64,000 nucleotides of DNA from Nitrospirota bacterium (lineage in GTDB: Bacteria > Nitrospinota_A > UBA7883): positions 1 to 64,000 of the forward strand of contig JAJRZK010000024.1 in NCBI GenBank assembly GCA_024275315.1, given 5' to 3'. A program made the translations under genes and the position numbers. The notes under the pieces were generated by a model. It worked only from the letters and a program-made list of their open reading frames with translations. It made no database searches and had not been told where the DNA came from. This document shows, piece after piece, positions 34,692 to 46,057 of the stretch (position 1 is its first letter; each line of letters begins with the position of its first letter).

Positions 34692-34985
34692 CTACCCCTC
34701 GACCGCGTCGCCCCTGCCCAGCGGGAGCGCCTTGTCAATGTTGCTGTGCGGACGCGGTATCACGTGCACCGACACCAGCTCCCCCACCTTTTCGGCCGCG
34801 CGCGAACCTGCGTCGGTAGCCGCTTTCACCGCGGCCACGTCGCCGCGGACGATCGAGGTCACATAACCGCCGCCGATTTTTTCGTATCCCACCAGCTCTA
34901 CCTTGGCGGCCTTGACCATGGCGTCGGAGGCTTCCACCATCCCGACGAACCCCTTTGTTTCGATCAAACCCAAAGCTTCGGACAT
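34692..34985 (-). CDS. BMC-H shell protein (mirror copy)
   Basis: Identical 97-aa hexameric facet protein with the KIGGG pore loop. The good ribosome-binding site AGGAGAT is preserved on this arm. Confidence 0.96.
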   Translation of the reverse strand: MSEALGLIETKGFVGMVEASDAMVKAAKVELVGYEKIGGGYVTSIVRGDVAAVKAATDAGSRAAEKVGELVSVHVIPRPHSNIDKALPLGRGDAVEG

Positions 34986-35014
34986 TTTTGATATCTCCTG
35001 TTTAAAATAAATGA

Positions 35015-35644
35015 CTATTTTTTCCTTACATTTTCGACGCCGGTAACACCTTCGATAGCCGATACCGCGGCCTTGGCGGCGGAATCCACCTCCGATTCAG
35101 GGCCCGACATGTAAAGCCGGCCGAATGCTCCGAACGGCCTCACATCGACCAGCTTCACCCGGGCTGCCTTTTCCGCCTCGTTAGCGGCGTACACGGCGTA
35201 CCCCGCCGGCTCGGTCTCCAGTATGAAAAGCGACTCGCCGGGAAGTATCATCGACCCGCTCCTGTTGCGGTTGATCAGCTGGCACTGGTACGCCTCCATC
35301 GACCGGATGATCTGGTTCGACACGAGGTTCGGCCTGATCCGCTCCCCCTCCGTAAGATCGAGAAAATCGAGGATCGCCTCTCCTGCGCTCATGACCTCTC
35401 CCTTGTCATGGTCGTGAACCTCCAGCAACCCGAAAGCTCTCTCCACTATCTGTATGGCGGGCTGGACCCGGGTCGCCTTGAGCGCGGCGTCGGTGACACG
35501 GTTGATCGCAAGGCCCGGCGCTATCTCCACGAACAGGGACGCCACCCCCGGCACCGGCAAAAACCCCTTGGCGGTCGATCCGATATACGAAGCCAGTTGC
35601 TCCTGCAAACTGTCCAGCAATATGTATGTGCGTAATGAAATCAT
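35015..35644 (-). CDS. BMC-T shell protein (mirror copy)
   Basis: Identical 209-aa tandem BMC-domain shell protein, 29 bp upstream of the BMC-H copy in transcript order. Confidence 0.85.
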   Translation of the reverse strand: MISLRTYILLDSLQEQLASYIGSTAKGFLPVPGVASLFVEIAPGLAINRVTDAALKATRVQPAIQIVERAFGLLEVHDHDKGEVMSAGEAILDFLDLTEGERIRPNLVSNQIIRSMEAYQCQLINRNRSGSMILPGESLFILETEPAGYAVYAANEAEKAARVKLVDVRPFGAFGRLYMSGPESEVDSAAKAAVSAIEGVTGVENVRKK

Positions 35645-35700
35645 TGTCTCTCCTATATAATCCGGTCTGGCTTAAGACCCTGTTACGGCGTCCGCCATGT

Positions 35701-36615
35701 TCAATACTGTTTCGAGGTTATAACGTCCTCTATCCTTTTTGCGCTGGCCAGGGCGCGCTTTTTCTCTTTCAGGCCGATAGCCACATAAAGCAGGTCGATC
35801 ACGCTGGCCTGCGCGATCCTCGACGCCAGCGCCTAGGAGCGGAACCTGGTCTCGCGGCTGGCGGTGAGCAGTGTCACGTCTGATATCTTCGCCAGGGGAG
35901 AAAGCGAGTTGCACGTTATGCAGACAGCCTTCGCCCCGGCCGATTTGCCGACCTTGACGGTTTCGACAGGGTCCATGGTGGATCCGGAATGGCTGATGGC
36001 GAGTATCGCGTCACCCTTCCCCAGCAGGGCCGCCTCCATCATCTGAAGATGCGAATCTGTCTGCAAAGTGGCCGCAACACCCAGCCGCATCAATTTCGCG
36101 TAGGCGTCAAAAGCCACAGGGGCGGAGGTGCCCACACCTATTACAAGCAGTTTGCCGGCGCCGGATACGATCTGCACGGCGGCGGACACCATGTCCGGGT
36201 CGACAAGCGCCAGCGTATCGTTGAGAGAGTCGATGTTCGCGGCGAACACCTTGCGGGCGACAGTGGCCATGTCGTCCCTGGCGGTCACATCCTCGTGCAG
36301 GGCCGACGCCAGGGGGCTGACCAGAAGCCTGGCCAGGCTGATTTTCAGATCCTGAAACCCTCTGAATCCCGCGGTCCGGCAAAACCTTATGATGGTGGCT
36401 TCCGACACGCCCGAATGCGCCGCCACCTCGCCTATCGACTCCCCGATTATCGATTCGGGGCTTGCGACCACGTATTCGGCCACCTTGCGTTCCGCCGGCA
36501 GGAGAGACGGCATGATCCCCCTGATCCTGGCCCCCGCCCCGGACAGGGCCGGAGCCTGCTTGCGCCGCTTTGATCCGCCCCGGACACTCATGGATGTATT
36601 ACCTGTCAATTGCAT
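35701..36615 (-). pseudogene. RpiR-family regulator with in-frame TAG (mirror copy)
   Basis: Same 304-codon frame and the same amber codon (35833-35835). The stop occurring at the mirrored place shows that both arms derive from one template, so it cannot be counted as independent confirmation of the mutation. Confidence 0.85.
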
Positions 36616-36639
36616 GGTCGATCCCGTGTTTTGTCCTGC

Positions 36640-36668
36640 ATTGTACACCGGCTAAGAGGATATATCAA
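36640..36668 (-). promoter_or_regulatory. rpiR-BMC promoter (mirror copy)
   Basis: Mirror of the TTGATA-17-TACAAT promoter, read on the minus strand: -10 at 36640-36645 and -35 at 36663-36668. Confidence 0.65.
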
Positions 36669-36691
36669 GTTTTTTTACATTATTTTAATAT

Positions 36692-36712
36692 TTATGAAGT
36701 AATACTACATAA
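36692..36712. promoter_or_regulatory. RpiR/HexR-like 21-bp dyad (mirror copy)
   Basis: Mirror of the operator-like dyad between the divergent cytochrome and BMC operons, with the same single mismatched pair. The GC hairpin mirror follows at 36719-36738. Confidence 0.5.
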
Positions 36713-36844
36713 CATCGCCCCGCCCCGGAAAGGGCGGGACGGGTCCGGGGGGAATGGCAGACAATGGCGCGGTAACGGTTGCGCCCGGGTAAATTCGCGA
36801 TAATCACCCGTCAAACGCGCCGGTTTTAATGTCATAATAGCGGG

Positions 36845-38173
36845 ATGAAAAAACACACGGCTCTGATCACGTTGACGACGATTATCATAACCGCGGTCAT
36901 GGTGTCGGCGATAACCGGCGCGAAAATGTCCATGTTCAGGCCCGGTCCGATGTTCGATGGCCACAAGCGGTTCGCCGACGGTTGTTTCGCGTGCCATGAG
37001 AAATGGAGCGGTGTGGACGACCGGAAATGTCTTTCGTGTCATGAAAAATTTATCGGCGTCGACACCCATGGCGCCGCGAGGATGGTCAACCCCGTCAAGG
37101 CCGAAGTGCCGGAGCGGTTGACCTCTCTTTCGTGCGTGACCTGCCACAGGGAGCACCGGTCCGTCGAGGCCAGGTCGGGATATACCGGTCCGCCGGGTCT
37201 TTGCGTCATGTGCCACCCGAAGAGGCGCCTCAACGAGGGTCACGCCAGGTTCGATCTGGAATCCTGCTCGACCCCGTCATGCCACACATACCATTTCAAC
37301 ATCGGGGCCGACGACTTCGCCCGCGCCGACAGGAGGATGATTTTGCCGAGGTCGAAAGTGGTCGCACCCCCCGCAAAGGTCGAGCATATCGGTATAGGAT
37401 CGGCCGGCATAAACAAGATGCGTCGCACCCCCTTTTACAGGAGCAACCCTGTCATCATGGCCCAATACCAGATCAGCCGGCACTACGGCACGCAGGCCAC
37501 ATGCGACAGGTGCCACAAGGGAAAAGCCGGGGCGGACGCGCGCGGTGGCGGCGTCAACATGCGGCCGGGCGCAAAAGTCTGCCAGGAATGCCACCCTATC
37601 CAGACCAGGGGGTATGGGGCCGGCCGTCACGGTGTCCACGATCTGCAGGGGCTAGAGCCCTTTTCGGACCCTGGAAGCCAGGTGGGGTGCGGTGGTTGCC
37701 ATGACGTTCACAGCCTCGGGACGCAGGACGCGAGGATGAAAGCGTGCGAGCTGTGCCATGGTCAGAGCGCCCATGTGCGCAACTACGGTAAGTCGGGCCA
37801 CTACAGGTATCTGTCCGACCCGGTGTTTTTATACAAACCGATGACAGGCGTCGATTGCGCCGGATGTCACATGCCCCGGCTGGAGGGGAATGGCGGAGTG
37901 ACCGAGCATAACGAGTCGTGGTTGGTGTCCACCAAGGAGCGGATGGCGGTTTATGTCTGCGTCCGTTGCCATGGGCTGGCGTTTTCGTTGCAGAGCCTGT
38001 ACGACCCGGAGGTTGTAAAGTCGAATTTCACAATCGCCCCCACTACGGAGCCGCCGGGGCTGGAGTACGCCCTGAGGTCGCCGCGCCTGATCGATGATGG
38101 CAAAATGGAGAGTGGCAGAGATATGAACGAACCCGCGACGGGATCGATTACGCAAAAGGGAGCGGAAGGTTGA
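36845..38173 (+). CDS. Undecaheme c-type cytochrome (mirror copy)
   Basis: Identical 442-aa periplasmic cytochrome with ten CXXCH sites and one CX4CH. First gene of the redox operon on this arm. The stop overlaps the next ATG by one base. Confidence 0.9.
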   Translation: MKKHTALITLTTIIITAVMVSAITGAKMSMFRPGPMFDGHKRFADGCFACHEKWSGVDDRKCLSCHEKFIGVDTHGAARMVNPVKAEVPERLTSLSCVTCHREHRSVEARSGYTGPPGLCVMCHPKRRLNEGHARFDLESCSTPSCHTYHFNIGADDFARADRRMILPRSKVVAPPAKVEHIGIGSAGINKMRRTPFYRSNPVIMAQYQISRHYGTQATCDRCHKGKAGADARGGGVNMRPGAKVCQECHPIQTRGYGAGRHGVHDLQGLEPFSDPGSQVGCGGCHDVHSLGTQDARMKACELCHGQSAHVRNYGKSGHYRYLSDPVFLYKPMTGVDCAGCHMPRLEGNGGVTEHNESWLVSTKERMAVYVCVRCHGLAFSLQSLYDPEVVKSNFTIAPTTEPPGLEYALRSPRLIDDGKMESGRDMNEPATGSITQKGAEG

Positions 38174-39675
38174 TGGAGTTTGCCAGCCTGGTGGAGCTGA
38201 TCGCCAAGAGCCCCTTTTTTGCAGGGGCGTCCAAGGAAGCTATAGAGACCCTTGTCCAGGAGGCCGACCTGGTCCATATCCCGGCCGGGGAGGTTATCAT
38301 CGAGGAGGGTGAGTATGAGCAGATATGCTATATCGTGCTCAAGGGAGCTTTCGAAGTGCTGGTCACCGACAAGGAGACGGGGAAGAAGAGGCAGGTCCGG
38401 AGTCTGGGACCCGGTGAGCTTTTGGGGGAGATGTCGATACTGTCTGGCAACCCCCGGTTGGCGGAGGTCAGGTGTGTGCGGGAAGCCAGGTTGCTCCGGA
38501 TCGGCAGGGAGGGTTTTTTAAAGCTCATAGACTCCACTCCGGCCGTCAAGGAGAGGCTGGACGAGCGCTACCGCGAGAGGGCCCTGCTCGGCTCGCTTAA
38601 ATCCGTCGACGTTCTTTCCGGGATAGAGGGCCCCACCATGAAAGCCATCGCCAAACAGGTGAAGCTCGAGGTGCGCGCCAAGGGGGATGTCATTTTCTCC
38701 GAAGGTGACGACGCGGACGCCTTTTATCTTATCCGGGACGGTTTTGTGCAGATATCCAGAGCGGCGGACAAGGACGAGAGCCGGTTTTTCGATTCCCGGT
38801 TCGACAAGGCGTACATCAGCCCGTCGAAGGCGAAAAAGAAAGAAGAGTTTATCCTGGCCTATCTGGGCAGAGGTTTCTATTTTGGAGAACGCTCCTTGTT
38901 CGGCAACCGGCGAAGGTCCGCCACCGCCCGGGCGCTGACCAGGGTCGAGCTTGTGAAGATAGGGAAGCGGGAGTTCAACAAGATACTTCTGGCGTATCCG
39001 GAGGTCGCCTCCGGCCTGAAGGCTATCGCCGCGGAGCGATACACAGACTCGACGAAAATCCAGAGCGAAACCGAGCAGGATATGCTCAAATGGGTCGCCA
39101 GCCATGATATTTTAACCGCGGACGCCGTTTTGATACTGGACCTCAACCAGTGCGTTCGATGCCTGAACTGCATCGTCACGTGCGCCAAGCTCCATCAGGG
39201 AGTTACAAGGATCACGCATAACGGCGTCCGGTACAGGAACATTCTCATCCCCACGTCCTGCCGGCACTGCCGCGAACCTACATGCATGATCGGATGCCCG
39301 ACCGGCGCCATCAAGCGCAACACCCATGGCGAGGTCTATCATACGGACGAGTGCATCGGATGCGGAAACTGCGCGCGAAGATGCCCCTTCGGGAATATAA
39401 GCATAGTGGACAGGCAAACAGACGGCGCCGGACTGCGAATGACCGACAGGGTACGGTCATGGATTGGTGGCGGTCGAGTGACCGCGGGCGACCACGTGGC
39501 CGCGGACGACCGCGTGGCCGCAGGCGGCAAAAAAGCCGTCAGGCAACGGGCGGTCAAATGCGACCTCTGCATGGATTTCGATCACCTCGGATGCCAGCAC
39601 AACTGCCCCACCGGAGCCATAAAATCGGTCAAGCCGTCGGAGTATTTCACTACCTACGGACGGGTGGCGAAATGA
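38173..39675 (+). CDS. cNMP-binding/four-cluster ferredoxin fusion (mirror copy)
   Basis: Identical 500-aa protein with two cNMP-binding domains and sixteen cluster cysteines. The 18-bp minisatellite lies at 39478-39528. Confidence 0.85.
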   Translation: MEFASLVELIAKSPFFAGASKEAIETLVQEADLVHIPAGEVIIEEGEYEQICYIVLKGAFEVLVTDKETGKKRQVRSLGPGELLGEMSILSGNPRLAEVRCVREARLLRIGREGFLKLIDSTPAVKERLDERYRERALLGSLKSVDVLSGIEGPTMKAIAKQVKLEVRAKGDVIFSEGDDADAFYLIRDGFVQISRAADKDESRFFDSRFDKAYISPSKAKKKEEFILAYLGRGFYFGERSLFGNRRRSATARALTRVELVKIGKREFNKILLAYPEVASGLKAIAAERYTDSTKIQSETEQDMLKWVASHDILTADAVLILDLNQCVRCLNCIVTCAKLHQGVTRITHNGVRYRNILIPTSCRHCREPTCMIGCPTGAIKRNTHGEVYHTDECIGCGNCARRCPFGNISIVDRQTDGAGLRMTDRVRSWIGGGRVTAGDHVAADDRVAAGGKKAVRQRAVKCDLCMDFDHLGCQHNCPTGAIKSVKPSEYFTTYGRVAK

Positions 39676-40484
39676 CAAAAGACGCCAGGTTGCTGCTCGC
39701 CTCGTCGGCGGTCTGCATGGTGATCGCTTTTGCCACGATGGCCACCGCCCCGTTTGGGCCGGCCGCGTCGTTCTCTGTGTCGATTGTAAAACCTGCGTTC
39801 GGATGGGTCACGCTGGTGATGGTGGTGACGTCTGTGATGTACAGCCTCCGGAAAAGGGAGCTGTTGCAGGCCCCCGGCCAGCTTATATACTGGAAGATAG
39901 CCCATGTGTGGACAGGGCTGGCCGCGGTTGCGCTGATGTTTCTCCATTCAGGCGGGTCGCTGGGGCTTGGCGCAGGGTTTGCCACCGGCTTTTTGACGCT
40001 TGGAGTCGCGCTGACGGGCGTTTGGGGAATTGCGGTGCAGGGTGTCGTCCCCAAAACCATGACAATGACACTTCAGGACCCGGTCTACAAGGACGAAATG
40101 CAGGACAGTGTCAACGCCCTGTTGCGTGAAATATCCAGCAAGCTCGAGGGAAGAACACCGGCCTTTGAACGGGTGTACCAGCGCCATATCCTTCCGGCCC
40201 TGTCGATTACCCTCCCTACCAGTGAACAGCAGGAGGCCCTGCTGTCCAGGTACGATCAATCCTCAAAGGACCCGAACGCCGCCGCCCGCGATCTGGACGT
40301 GGTCAGCGACCGGGAACGGGAGATTTTCCAGTGGATGGTTGAAAAGGTGATGGACATAATCGAGATCAGAAGAAGCCAGGCGTACCAGAGGCTGATGAAC
40401 CGGTGGCTGATATGGCATGTCGGGTTTACCTCGGCCCTGTTTGTGGTTGCGCTGTTCCACATAATGGCCGCGTTTTATTTCTAG
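39672..40484 (+). CDS. Membrane cytochrome b-like protein (mirror copy)
   Basis: Identical 270-aa membrane protein with the two 14-spaced histidine pairs. The start overlaps the ferredoxin stop as ATGA. A frame extending upstream to 39282 only shadows the ferredoxin gene. Confidence 0.75.
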   Translation: MTKDARLLLASSAVCMVIAFATMATAPFGPAASFSVSIVKPAFGWVTLVMVVTSVMYSLRKRELLQAPGQLIYWKIAHVWTGLAAVALMFLHSGGSLGLGAGFATGFLTLGVALTGVWGIAVQGVVPKTMTMTLQDPVYKDEMQDSVNALLREISSKLEGRTPAFERVYQRHILPALSITLPTSEQQEALLSRYDQSSKDPNAAARDLDVVSDREREIFQWMVEKVMDIIEIRRSQAYQRLMNRWLIWHVGFTSALFVVALFHIMAAFYF

Positions 40485-40652
40485 CCGCTTTGTATTGACT
40501 TTTTAATTCATCCCGCTTAACCCGCCAGGGTAGCCGATCATTCCCGGGTTTTGGACGAACAGCGCGGAGCTGTACGTCGAACATTACAGGCCGGATCGGT
40601 GGTGTCGCGGTGTAATTCGTTGATTTTCCACGTCAATTATCAAATAAAAAGG

Positions 40653-40681
40653 TTTAATACAGGCATGAAAAATGATAAAAT
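40653..40681 (+). promoter_or_regulatory. Candidate gyrA promoter (mirror copy)
   Basis: TTTAAT-17-TAAAAT on the plus strand, about 50 bp before the gyrA ATG at 40732. The gap 40485-40652 holds no recognisable gene. Confidence 0.3.
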
Positions 40682-40731
40682 GCCCGATTGTGCTACATCG
40701 ATAATTATTGGTACATTTTTAAAGAGACAGA

Positions 40732-43194
40732 ATGACTGAAGCAAATCTGAGGACTCTTCCCGTCGCCATAGAAGACGAGATGAAATCGTCTTTTCTCGAA
40801 TATTCAATGAGCGTGATCGTGTCCCGTGCGTTGCCGGACGTGCGGGACGGGTTAAAACCTGTGCACCGCAGGATTCTGTATGCGATGCACGGGATGGGCA
40901 ACCACCATAACAAAGCGTACAAGAAATCCGCCCGGACGGTCGGTGAAGTCATAGCCAAATACCACCCACACGGCGACGCCGCGGTTTATGACGCCCTTGT
41001 CCGAATGGCGCAGGTTTTTTCATTGCGTTACAGGCTGGTGGATGGCCAGGGCAACTTCGGCTCCATAGACGGCGATTCTCCTGCGGCCATGCGTTACACC
41101 GAAGCCCGGCTCGAGAAAATAAGCGCTGAATTGCTTGAGGACCTGGACAAGGAAACGGTCGATTTCATCCCGAACTACGACGAATCCGAAAGCGAACCCA
41201 AGGTCCTGCCGTCGAAGATTCCCAACCTTCTGATAAACGGCGCCAGCGGCATCGCGGTGGGGATGGCGACAAATATCCCGCCCCACAACCTTGGCGAGGT
41301 GGTCGACGGTCTGGTTCACCTTATCGACAATCCCGAATGCAGCGTATTCGACCTGATGGAGCATATAAAAGGGCCTGATTTCCCCACCGCGGGGGAGATT
41401 CACGGCTCCGCGGGCATCCGCGAGGCCTATGTCACGGGGCGCGGGCTGATAGTGATGCGCGGCAAGGCGGAAATCGAACAGATGGAAAAGGGGAACCGGG
41501 AGCGAATCGTCATCAACGAGATTCCCTACCAGGTAAACAAGGCCAAGCTGGTGGAGAAAATCGCCGAGCTTACCAAGGACAAGAAAATCACCGGCATATC
41601 CGATATACGGGACGAATCGGACCGTGAAGGGATGCGTGTGGTGATAGAGCTTAAAAAAGACGCCGTCGGCCAGGTGGCGCTTAACCAGCTTTACAAGCAT
41701 ACCCAGCTACAGGACACTTTTGGCGTGATCATGATCGCCCTGGTGAACGGGCGGCCGAGACAGCTTAACCTGAAGGAGGCTCTTTTTCATTTCGTGGAGC
41801 ACCGCCGCGTGATTGTCACACGCAGGACGCTGTTCGACCTGAGAAAAGCCGGGCAACGGGAGCATATCCTGGCCGGATACGTCAAGGCCCTTGAAAATCT
41901 CAATGAAGTCATAAAGCTGATCAGGGCCGCGGAGGGACCGGAACAGGCCAGGTCGGGGCTTGTGGAACAATTCGGGTTCACGCTGGAGCAGGCGAAAGCG
42001 ATTTTAGAGTTGCGGCTCCAAAGGCTCACCGGGATGGAGAGGCGCAAGATAATCGACGAGAGGAAGCAAATATTGCAGACGATAGAGAGGCTGGAGTATA
42101 TCCGCGACCATGAGGATGAAAAGCTCAATATTATCAAAAAAGAACTGCTGACCCTCAAAACCGTGTTCGGTGACGAAAGGCGCACCCGCCTGGTTCCCGT
42201 TGAGAGCGAAGTGGACATGGAGGACCTGATAGCCGAGGAGGACATGGTTGTGACCACCTCGATGTCCGGATATATAAAGCGCAACCCGGTAGCCGAATTT
42301 CGCGCCCAGAAACGTGGCGGCAAGGGGGTGAAGGGTATGAGGATGAAAGAGGAGGACATCGTACAGGATCTTTTCGTCGCATCCACGCATGACAATATCC
42401 TGTTTTTCACCAACCGCGGGCGTATTTTCCGTAAGAAAGTGTACGAAATACCGGCCGCCTCCAGGGTGGCGAAGGGCAAGGCCGTGGTAAACCTGATCCA
42501 GCTTCAGCCGGAGGAAAAAGTGGCGACGATATTTCCGGTGAAGGCTTTCGGTAAAGACATGTTCCTGGTGACCGCCACGCGCAAGGGATATATTAAAAAG
42601 ACCAGCCTGGACGCTTTTTCAAGAATTCACGCGGGCGGCATCATCGCCACCGGTCTCGACGACGATGACGACGTTATCGCCGCGAACGTCACCGATGGCA
42701 GGCAGAACGTTGTCCTGTCCACCAGCTATGGATACGCTATCCGGTTCCACGAAAACGACATCCGCCCCATGGGTAGATCGGCCAGGGGCGTTCGCGCCAT
42801 ATCCCTTTTGGAAGGCGGCTCTGTTGTCGGCATGGCCATGTTTGACCAGGACGACAAAGGGCAGGCGTCCTATTTTACAATCAGGGAAGACGGGTATGGT
42901 AAGAGGACCCAGCTGGCCAGGTATCCGCTGCAGCGGCGCGGGGGGAAGGGCGTGATAGATATCAAGATCGACTCTTCGTCGGGCCCTGTTGTGGCTGTCA
43001 AACGTGTCGAGGCCGGTGACGACCTGATAATAATCAGCGGTTCAGGCGTGGTGATACGTATCGAGGCTTCCGATGTGTCCGTTATCGGTCGCAACACGAA
43101 AGGAGTTCGGGTGATCAGCCTTGGCAAAGGAGACCGGGTTCAATCCGTGGGCAGGTTGCAGGAGCAGGACCAGGATGACGCAAAGGCGGATTAA
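40732..43194 (+). CDS. gyrA: DNA gyrase subunit A (mirror copy)
   Basis: Identical 820-aa GyrA with Tyr122, Ala83, Asp87 and the QRRGGKG box. A second identical gyrA in one genome would be extraordinary, which supports the artefact interpretation of this arm. Confidence 0.97.
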   Translation: MTEANLRTLPVAIEDEMKSSFLEYSMSVIVSRALPDVRDGLKPVHRRILYAMHGMGNHHNKAYKKSARTVGEVIAKYHPHGDAAVYDALVRMAQVFSLRYRLVDGQGNFGSIDGDSPAAMRYTEARLEKISAELLEDLDKETVDFIPNYDESESEPKVLPSKIPNLLINGASGIAVGMATNIPPHNLGEVVDGLVHLIDNPECSVFDLMEHIKGPDFPTAGEIHGSAGIREAYVTGRGLIVMRGKAEIEQMEKGNRERIVINEIPYQVNKAKLVEKIAELTKDKKITGISDIRDESDREGMRVVIELKKDAVGQVALNQLYKHTQLQDTFGVIMIALVNGRPRQLNLKEALFHFVEHRRVIVTRRTLFDLRKAGQREHILAGYVKALENLNEVIKLIRAAEGPEQARSGLVEQFGFTLEQAKAILELRLQRLTGMERRKIIDERKQILQTIERLEYIRDHEDEKLNIIKKELLTLKTVFGDERRTRLVPVESEVDMEDLIAEEDMVVTTSMSGYIKRNPVAEFRAQKRGGKGVKGMRMKEEDIVQDLFVASTHDNILFFTNRGRIFRKKVYEIPAASRVAKGKAVVNLIQLQPEEKVATIFPVKAFGKDMFLVTATRKGYIKKTSLDAFSRIHAGGIIATGLDDDDDVIAANVTDGRQNVVLSTSYGYAIRFHENDIRPMGRSARGVRAISLLEGGSVVGMAMFDQDDKGQASYFTIREDGYGKRTQLARYPLQRRGGKGVIDIKIDSSSGPVVAVKRVEAGDDLIIISGSGVVIRIEASDVSVIGRNTKGVRVISLGKGDRVQSVGRLQEQDQDDAKAD

Positions 43195-43993
43195 ACGCTC
43201 ATGGGTACGGAATGCCACGCAGGGATTTTTTCTTATGCTGCTGATGGTTTTATCCGGTTGCCAGGGGCGGGACAAGGCGCTGTACGACTCGGCCCAGGAT
43301 CATTGGCTAAAGGATGAATATGTCGAGGCGGTTGACAAGTTCCGGTTGATTACGGCGGAATATCCCGACTCGAAACTTGCGTCCATGGCCCTTTTCCGCC
43401 TGGGGGAGATACACTACCTGAATCTGGACGATCCCACCCGGGCGCTTGATTATTTTTCCCGGGTCGTCGAGCGTGAAGACAAGAGCAAGCTTACACTGCG
43501 CGCATACAAGTATATCGCGGAGATATACGAGCGCTCGCTGGGCGATCATGATCTTGCGATCCTGCAATACCAAAGAATCCTCAGCGAGTTTTCCGACTCA
43601 GTCAAACCGGACGCATACAGGTATCTTATAGCCAAGGCGTATTTTAACAAGCATGAATACGCCCAGGCGATCATCGAGTACCAAACCCTTCTTCAGGAGT
43701 ATCCCGATAGTGATCTTGCCCTGGACGCGCGCTACCAGGTGGCAAGCTCCAGGTTGATAAATGGCGAGCCGAAAAAAGCGATTGTACTGCTAAAGCAATT
43801 GTTGCACGATTATCCTGGCAACAAATACCTGTACGACATCCATCTCAGCGTCGCCTCGGCCTATGAGGATATGGACCAGCTTAAAGAGGCGCTTGAGGTT
43901 TATGAGACCATGAAAAAGGAATTTCCCGACAAAGAGCTGGTGGACAGGAAAATCGACTCGCTCAACAAGCGCATGAGAATGAGAAAACGGTAG
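43175..43993 (+). CDS. TPR-repeat lipoprotein (mirror copy)
   Basis: Identical 272-aa outer-membrane-type lipoprotein with lipobox LSGC. The start codon lies inside the last 20 bp of gyrA. Confidence 0.82.
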   Translation: MTQRRIKRSWVRNATQGFFLMLLMVLSGCQGRDKALYDSAQDHWLKDEYVEAVDKFRLITAEYPDSKLASMALFRLGEIHYLNLDDPTRALDYFSRVVEREDKSKLTLRAYKYIAEIYERSLGDHDLAILQYQRILSEFSDSVKPDAYRYLIAKAYFNKHEYAQAIIEYQTLLQEYPDSDLALDARYQVASSRLINGEPKKAIVLLKQLLHDYPGNKYLYDIHLSVASAYEDMDQLKEALEVYETMKKEFPDKELVDRKIDSLNKRMRMRKR

Positions 43994-44001
43994 CGAATGG
44001 C

Positions 44002-45273
44002 ATGCTGGATATAAAATCGATCAGGGAAAACGAACAGCGTGTACGCGCCCTGCTCGAAAAGCGGGGGGGCGATTATGACATCGGCGGATTGCTGAAGCTC
44101 GACAAGGACCGGCTCCATCTGGTTCATAAGACCGATGAGCTCAAACGCGCCCGCAACGAAATCAGCAGGATAATCGGAGCGCGAAAAAAATCGGGGGAAA
44201 ACGCGGATGACATCCAGTCCGAATCCCGCAGGATCGGCTCTGAAATAAAAGAGCTGGAGAGCTCGTTAAAAAACATCGAGTCCGATATCCGGTCGAAACT
44301 GCTGACAATTCCGAACACGCCTGATGAAACCATACCGGAAGGCGATGACGAGTCCTTTAATGTGGAAATAAGACGCTGGGGCGAAACACCGGAATTCACG
44401 TTCAGACCCAGGTCGCATGTGGAGCTGGGCGAGGCGCTGGGCATTCTGGATTTTTCCAGGGCCGCGAAGATCGCCGGGGCCAGGTTCACCGTCTACAAGG
44501 GACCAGGCGCCGAACTGGAGCGGGCCCTGATCAATTTCATGCTTGATATTCACACACGCGAACATGGCTATCTGGAAGTGGCTCCTCCATACCTGGTAAA
44601 CAGCGACACCATGACCGGCACAGGCCAACTGCCGAAATTTAAAGATGACCTGTTCAAGATCAGCTCCACGGATTACTGGCTTATCCCGACCGCCGAGGCG
44701 CCCCTTACAAACCTGTATGCTGGCGAGATTCTCGATGGAGCCGACATGCCGGTGCTTATGTGTGCTTTTACTCCATGTTTCCGGTCGGAGGCGGGGTCTT
44801 ACGGGCGCGATACCACCGGGCTGATCCGCCAGCACCAGTTCAACAAGGTAGAGCTGGTCAAGCTGGCGTACGCCGAAGAGGCGGAATCAGAGCTGGAAAA
44901 ACTGACAGGCAACGCCGAGGAGATCCTGCGCAGGCTAAACCTGCCGTACCGGGTGGTGAACCTGTGTGGAGGCGATCTCGGTTTTTCCGCGGCCAAAACC
45001 TATGATCTGGAGGTATGGGTTCCGTCCCAGGGCAAATACAGGGAAATTTCTTCATGCTCCTGGTTTACAGATTACCAGGCCCGCCGGGCGAATATACGTG
45101 TTCGCAGGGGGAAAAAATCCAAACCGGAATATGTCCATACCCTGAACGGATCCGGTCTGGCCGTAGGCAGAACTGTTGTGGCGATCATGGAAAACATGCA
45201 GTGCGATGACGGTTCCATTTCGATTCCAAAAGCTCTGCGGCCATATATGAACGGGCTGGAAACTATCCGCTGA
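44002..45273 (+). CDS. serS: Seryl-tRNA synthetase (mirror copy)
   Basis: Identical 423-aa class II synthetase with a coiled-coil arm and motifs 2 and 3. It follows the lipoprotein gene by 8 bp. Confidence 0.97.
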   Translation: MLDIKSIRENEQRVRALLEKRGGDYDIGGLLKLDKDRLHLVHKTDELKRARNEISRIIGARKKSGENADDIQSESRRIGSEIKELESSLKNIESDIRSKLLTIPNTPDETIPEGDDESFNVEIRRWGETPEFTFRPRSHVELGEALGILDFSRAAKIAGARFTVYKGPGAELERALINFMLDIHTREHGYLEVAPPYLVNSDTMTGTGQLPKFKDDLFKISSTDYWLIPTAEAPLTNLYAGEILDGADMPVLMCAFTPCFRSEAGSYGRDTTGLIRQHQFNKVELVKLAYAEEAESELEKLTGNAEEILRRLNLPYRVVNLCGGDLGFSAAKTYDLEVWVPSQGKYREISSCSWFTDYQARRANIRVRRGKKSKPEYVHTLNGSGLAVGRTVVAIMENMQCDDGSISIPKALRPYMNGLETIR

Positions 45274-45360
45274 CCGTAACGACATCCTGTGACGCCGTGC
45301 AAGACGGTGTTGCGTCGAGGTCTGTATGGCATTGCCAGCCGCGCAAGGCAAGCAATGTAC

Positions 45361-45366
45361 TATAAT
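45361..45366 (+). promoter_or_regulatory. Candidate -10 box for PilZ operon (mirror copy)
   Basis: Perfect TATAAT between serS and the first PilZ gene, without a good -35 at standard spacing. Confidence 0.35.
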
Positions 45367-45419
45367 AAAGCGGCGAACCATTGTAAATTATCCCAGCGTA
45401 TTTTGCGCAGATTCTTTCG

Positions 45420-46049
45420 GTGATGTTACGGGTAAAACAGATGAACGAGACCCTGAACCTGGAAACCGGGATGGAGCTATCCCTTGAAAAAGGCTCAAAA
45501 GTGTCCAAGGCGGTTTTGCGCGGCTGGAAGAATAGCCACTATTTGCTGGTCGAGATGCCGGACATATCCTGGAGCCGGCCTGATAGCTCCGAAATTATAG
45601 GAAGGCTTTTCGGCAAGGGGCGCTACTATGGTTTTACCACAACGCAACTCGGGGTTCTCATGGAGTTCAAGCTGGTCGTGTTGCGGTATCCGGACGATAT
45701 CATGGCCACCTCGTACCGCCAGAACGAACGTTACAACGCCACGCTACCAGTGACCATATCCAGGAGCGCCGAAACCGGCCAAGCCGACGATGTCGGGGTG
45801 ATCACCGACATAAGCGAAGGTGGGTGCAAGCTGGTCTGCCAGAAAACATACCATGTCGGTTCGAAAATCTTCCTGCAAATCGATTTCCCAACAGGCTCGC
45901 GCATTGACAAGCTGGCGTGCATCCTGAGAGCGGAAACCAACCTGGGCGATAAAAACTCGTACGGTGTGGAGTTTGATGTGATCGACGACGATGAGCTCAA
46001 TCCCTTGAGAGAGTTCCTTAAACAAGTACAGGCTTACCAGATAAGGTAG
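45420..46049 (+). CDS. PilZ-domain protein, paralogue 3 (mirror copy)
   Basis: Identical 209-aa c-di-GMP effector with R-Q-N-E-R and DISEGGC motifs. Alternative ATG starts lie at 45423 and 45441. Confidence 0.83.
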   Translation: MMLRVKQMNETLNLETGMELSLEKGSKVSKAVLRGWKNSHYLLVEMPDISWSRPDSSEIIGRLFGKGRYYGFTTTQLGVLMEFKLVVLRYPDDIMATSYRQNERYNATLPVTISRSAETGQADDVGVITDISEGGCKLVCQKTYHVGSKIFLQIDFPTGSRIDKLACILRAETNLGDKNSYGVEFDVIDDDELNPLREFLKQVQAYQIR

Positions 46050-46057
46050 CGGGCAAA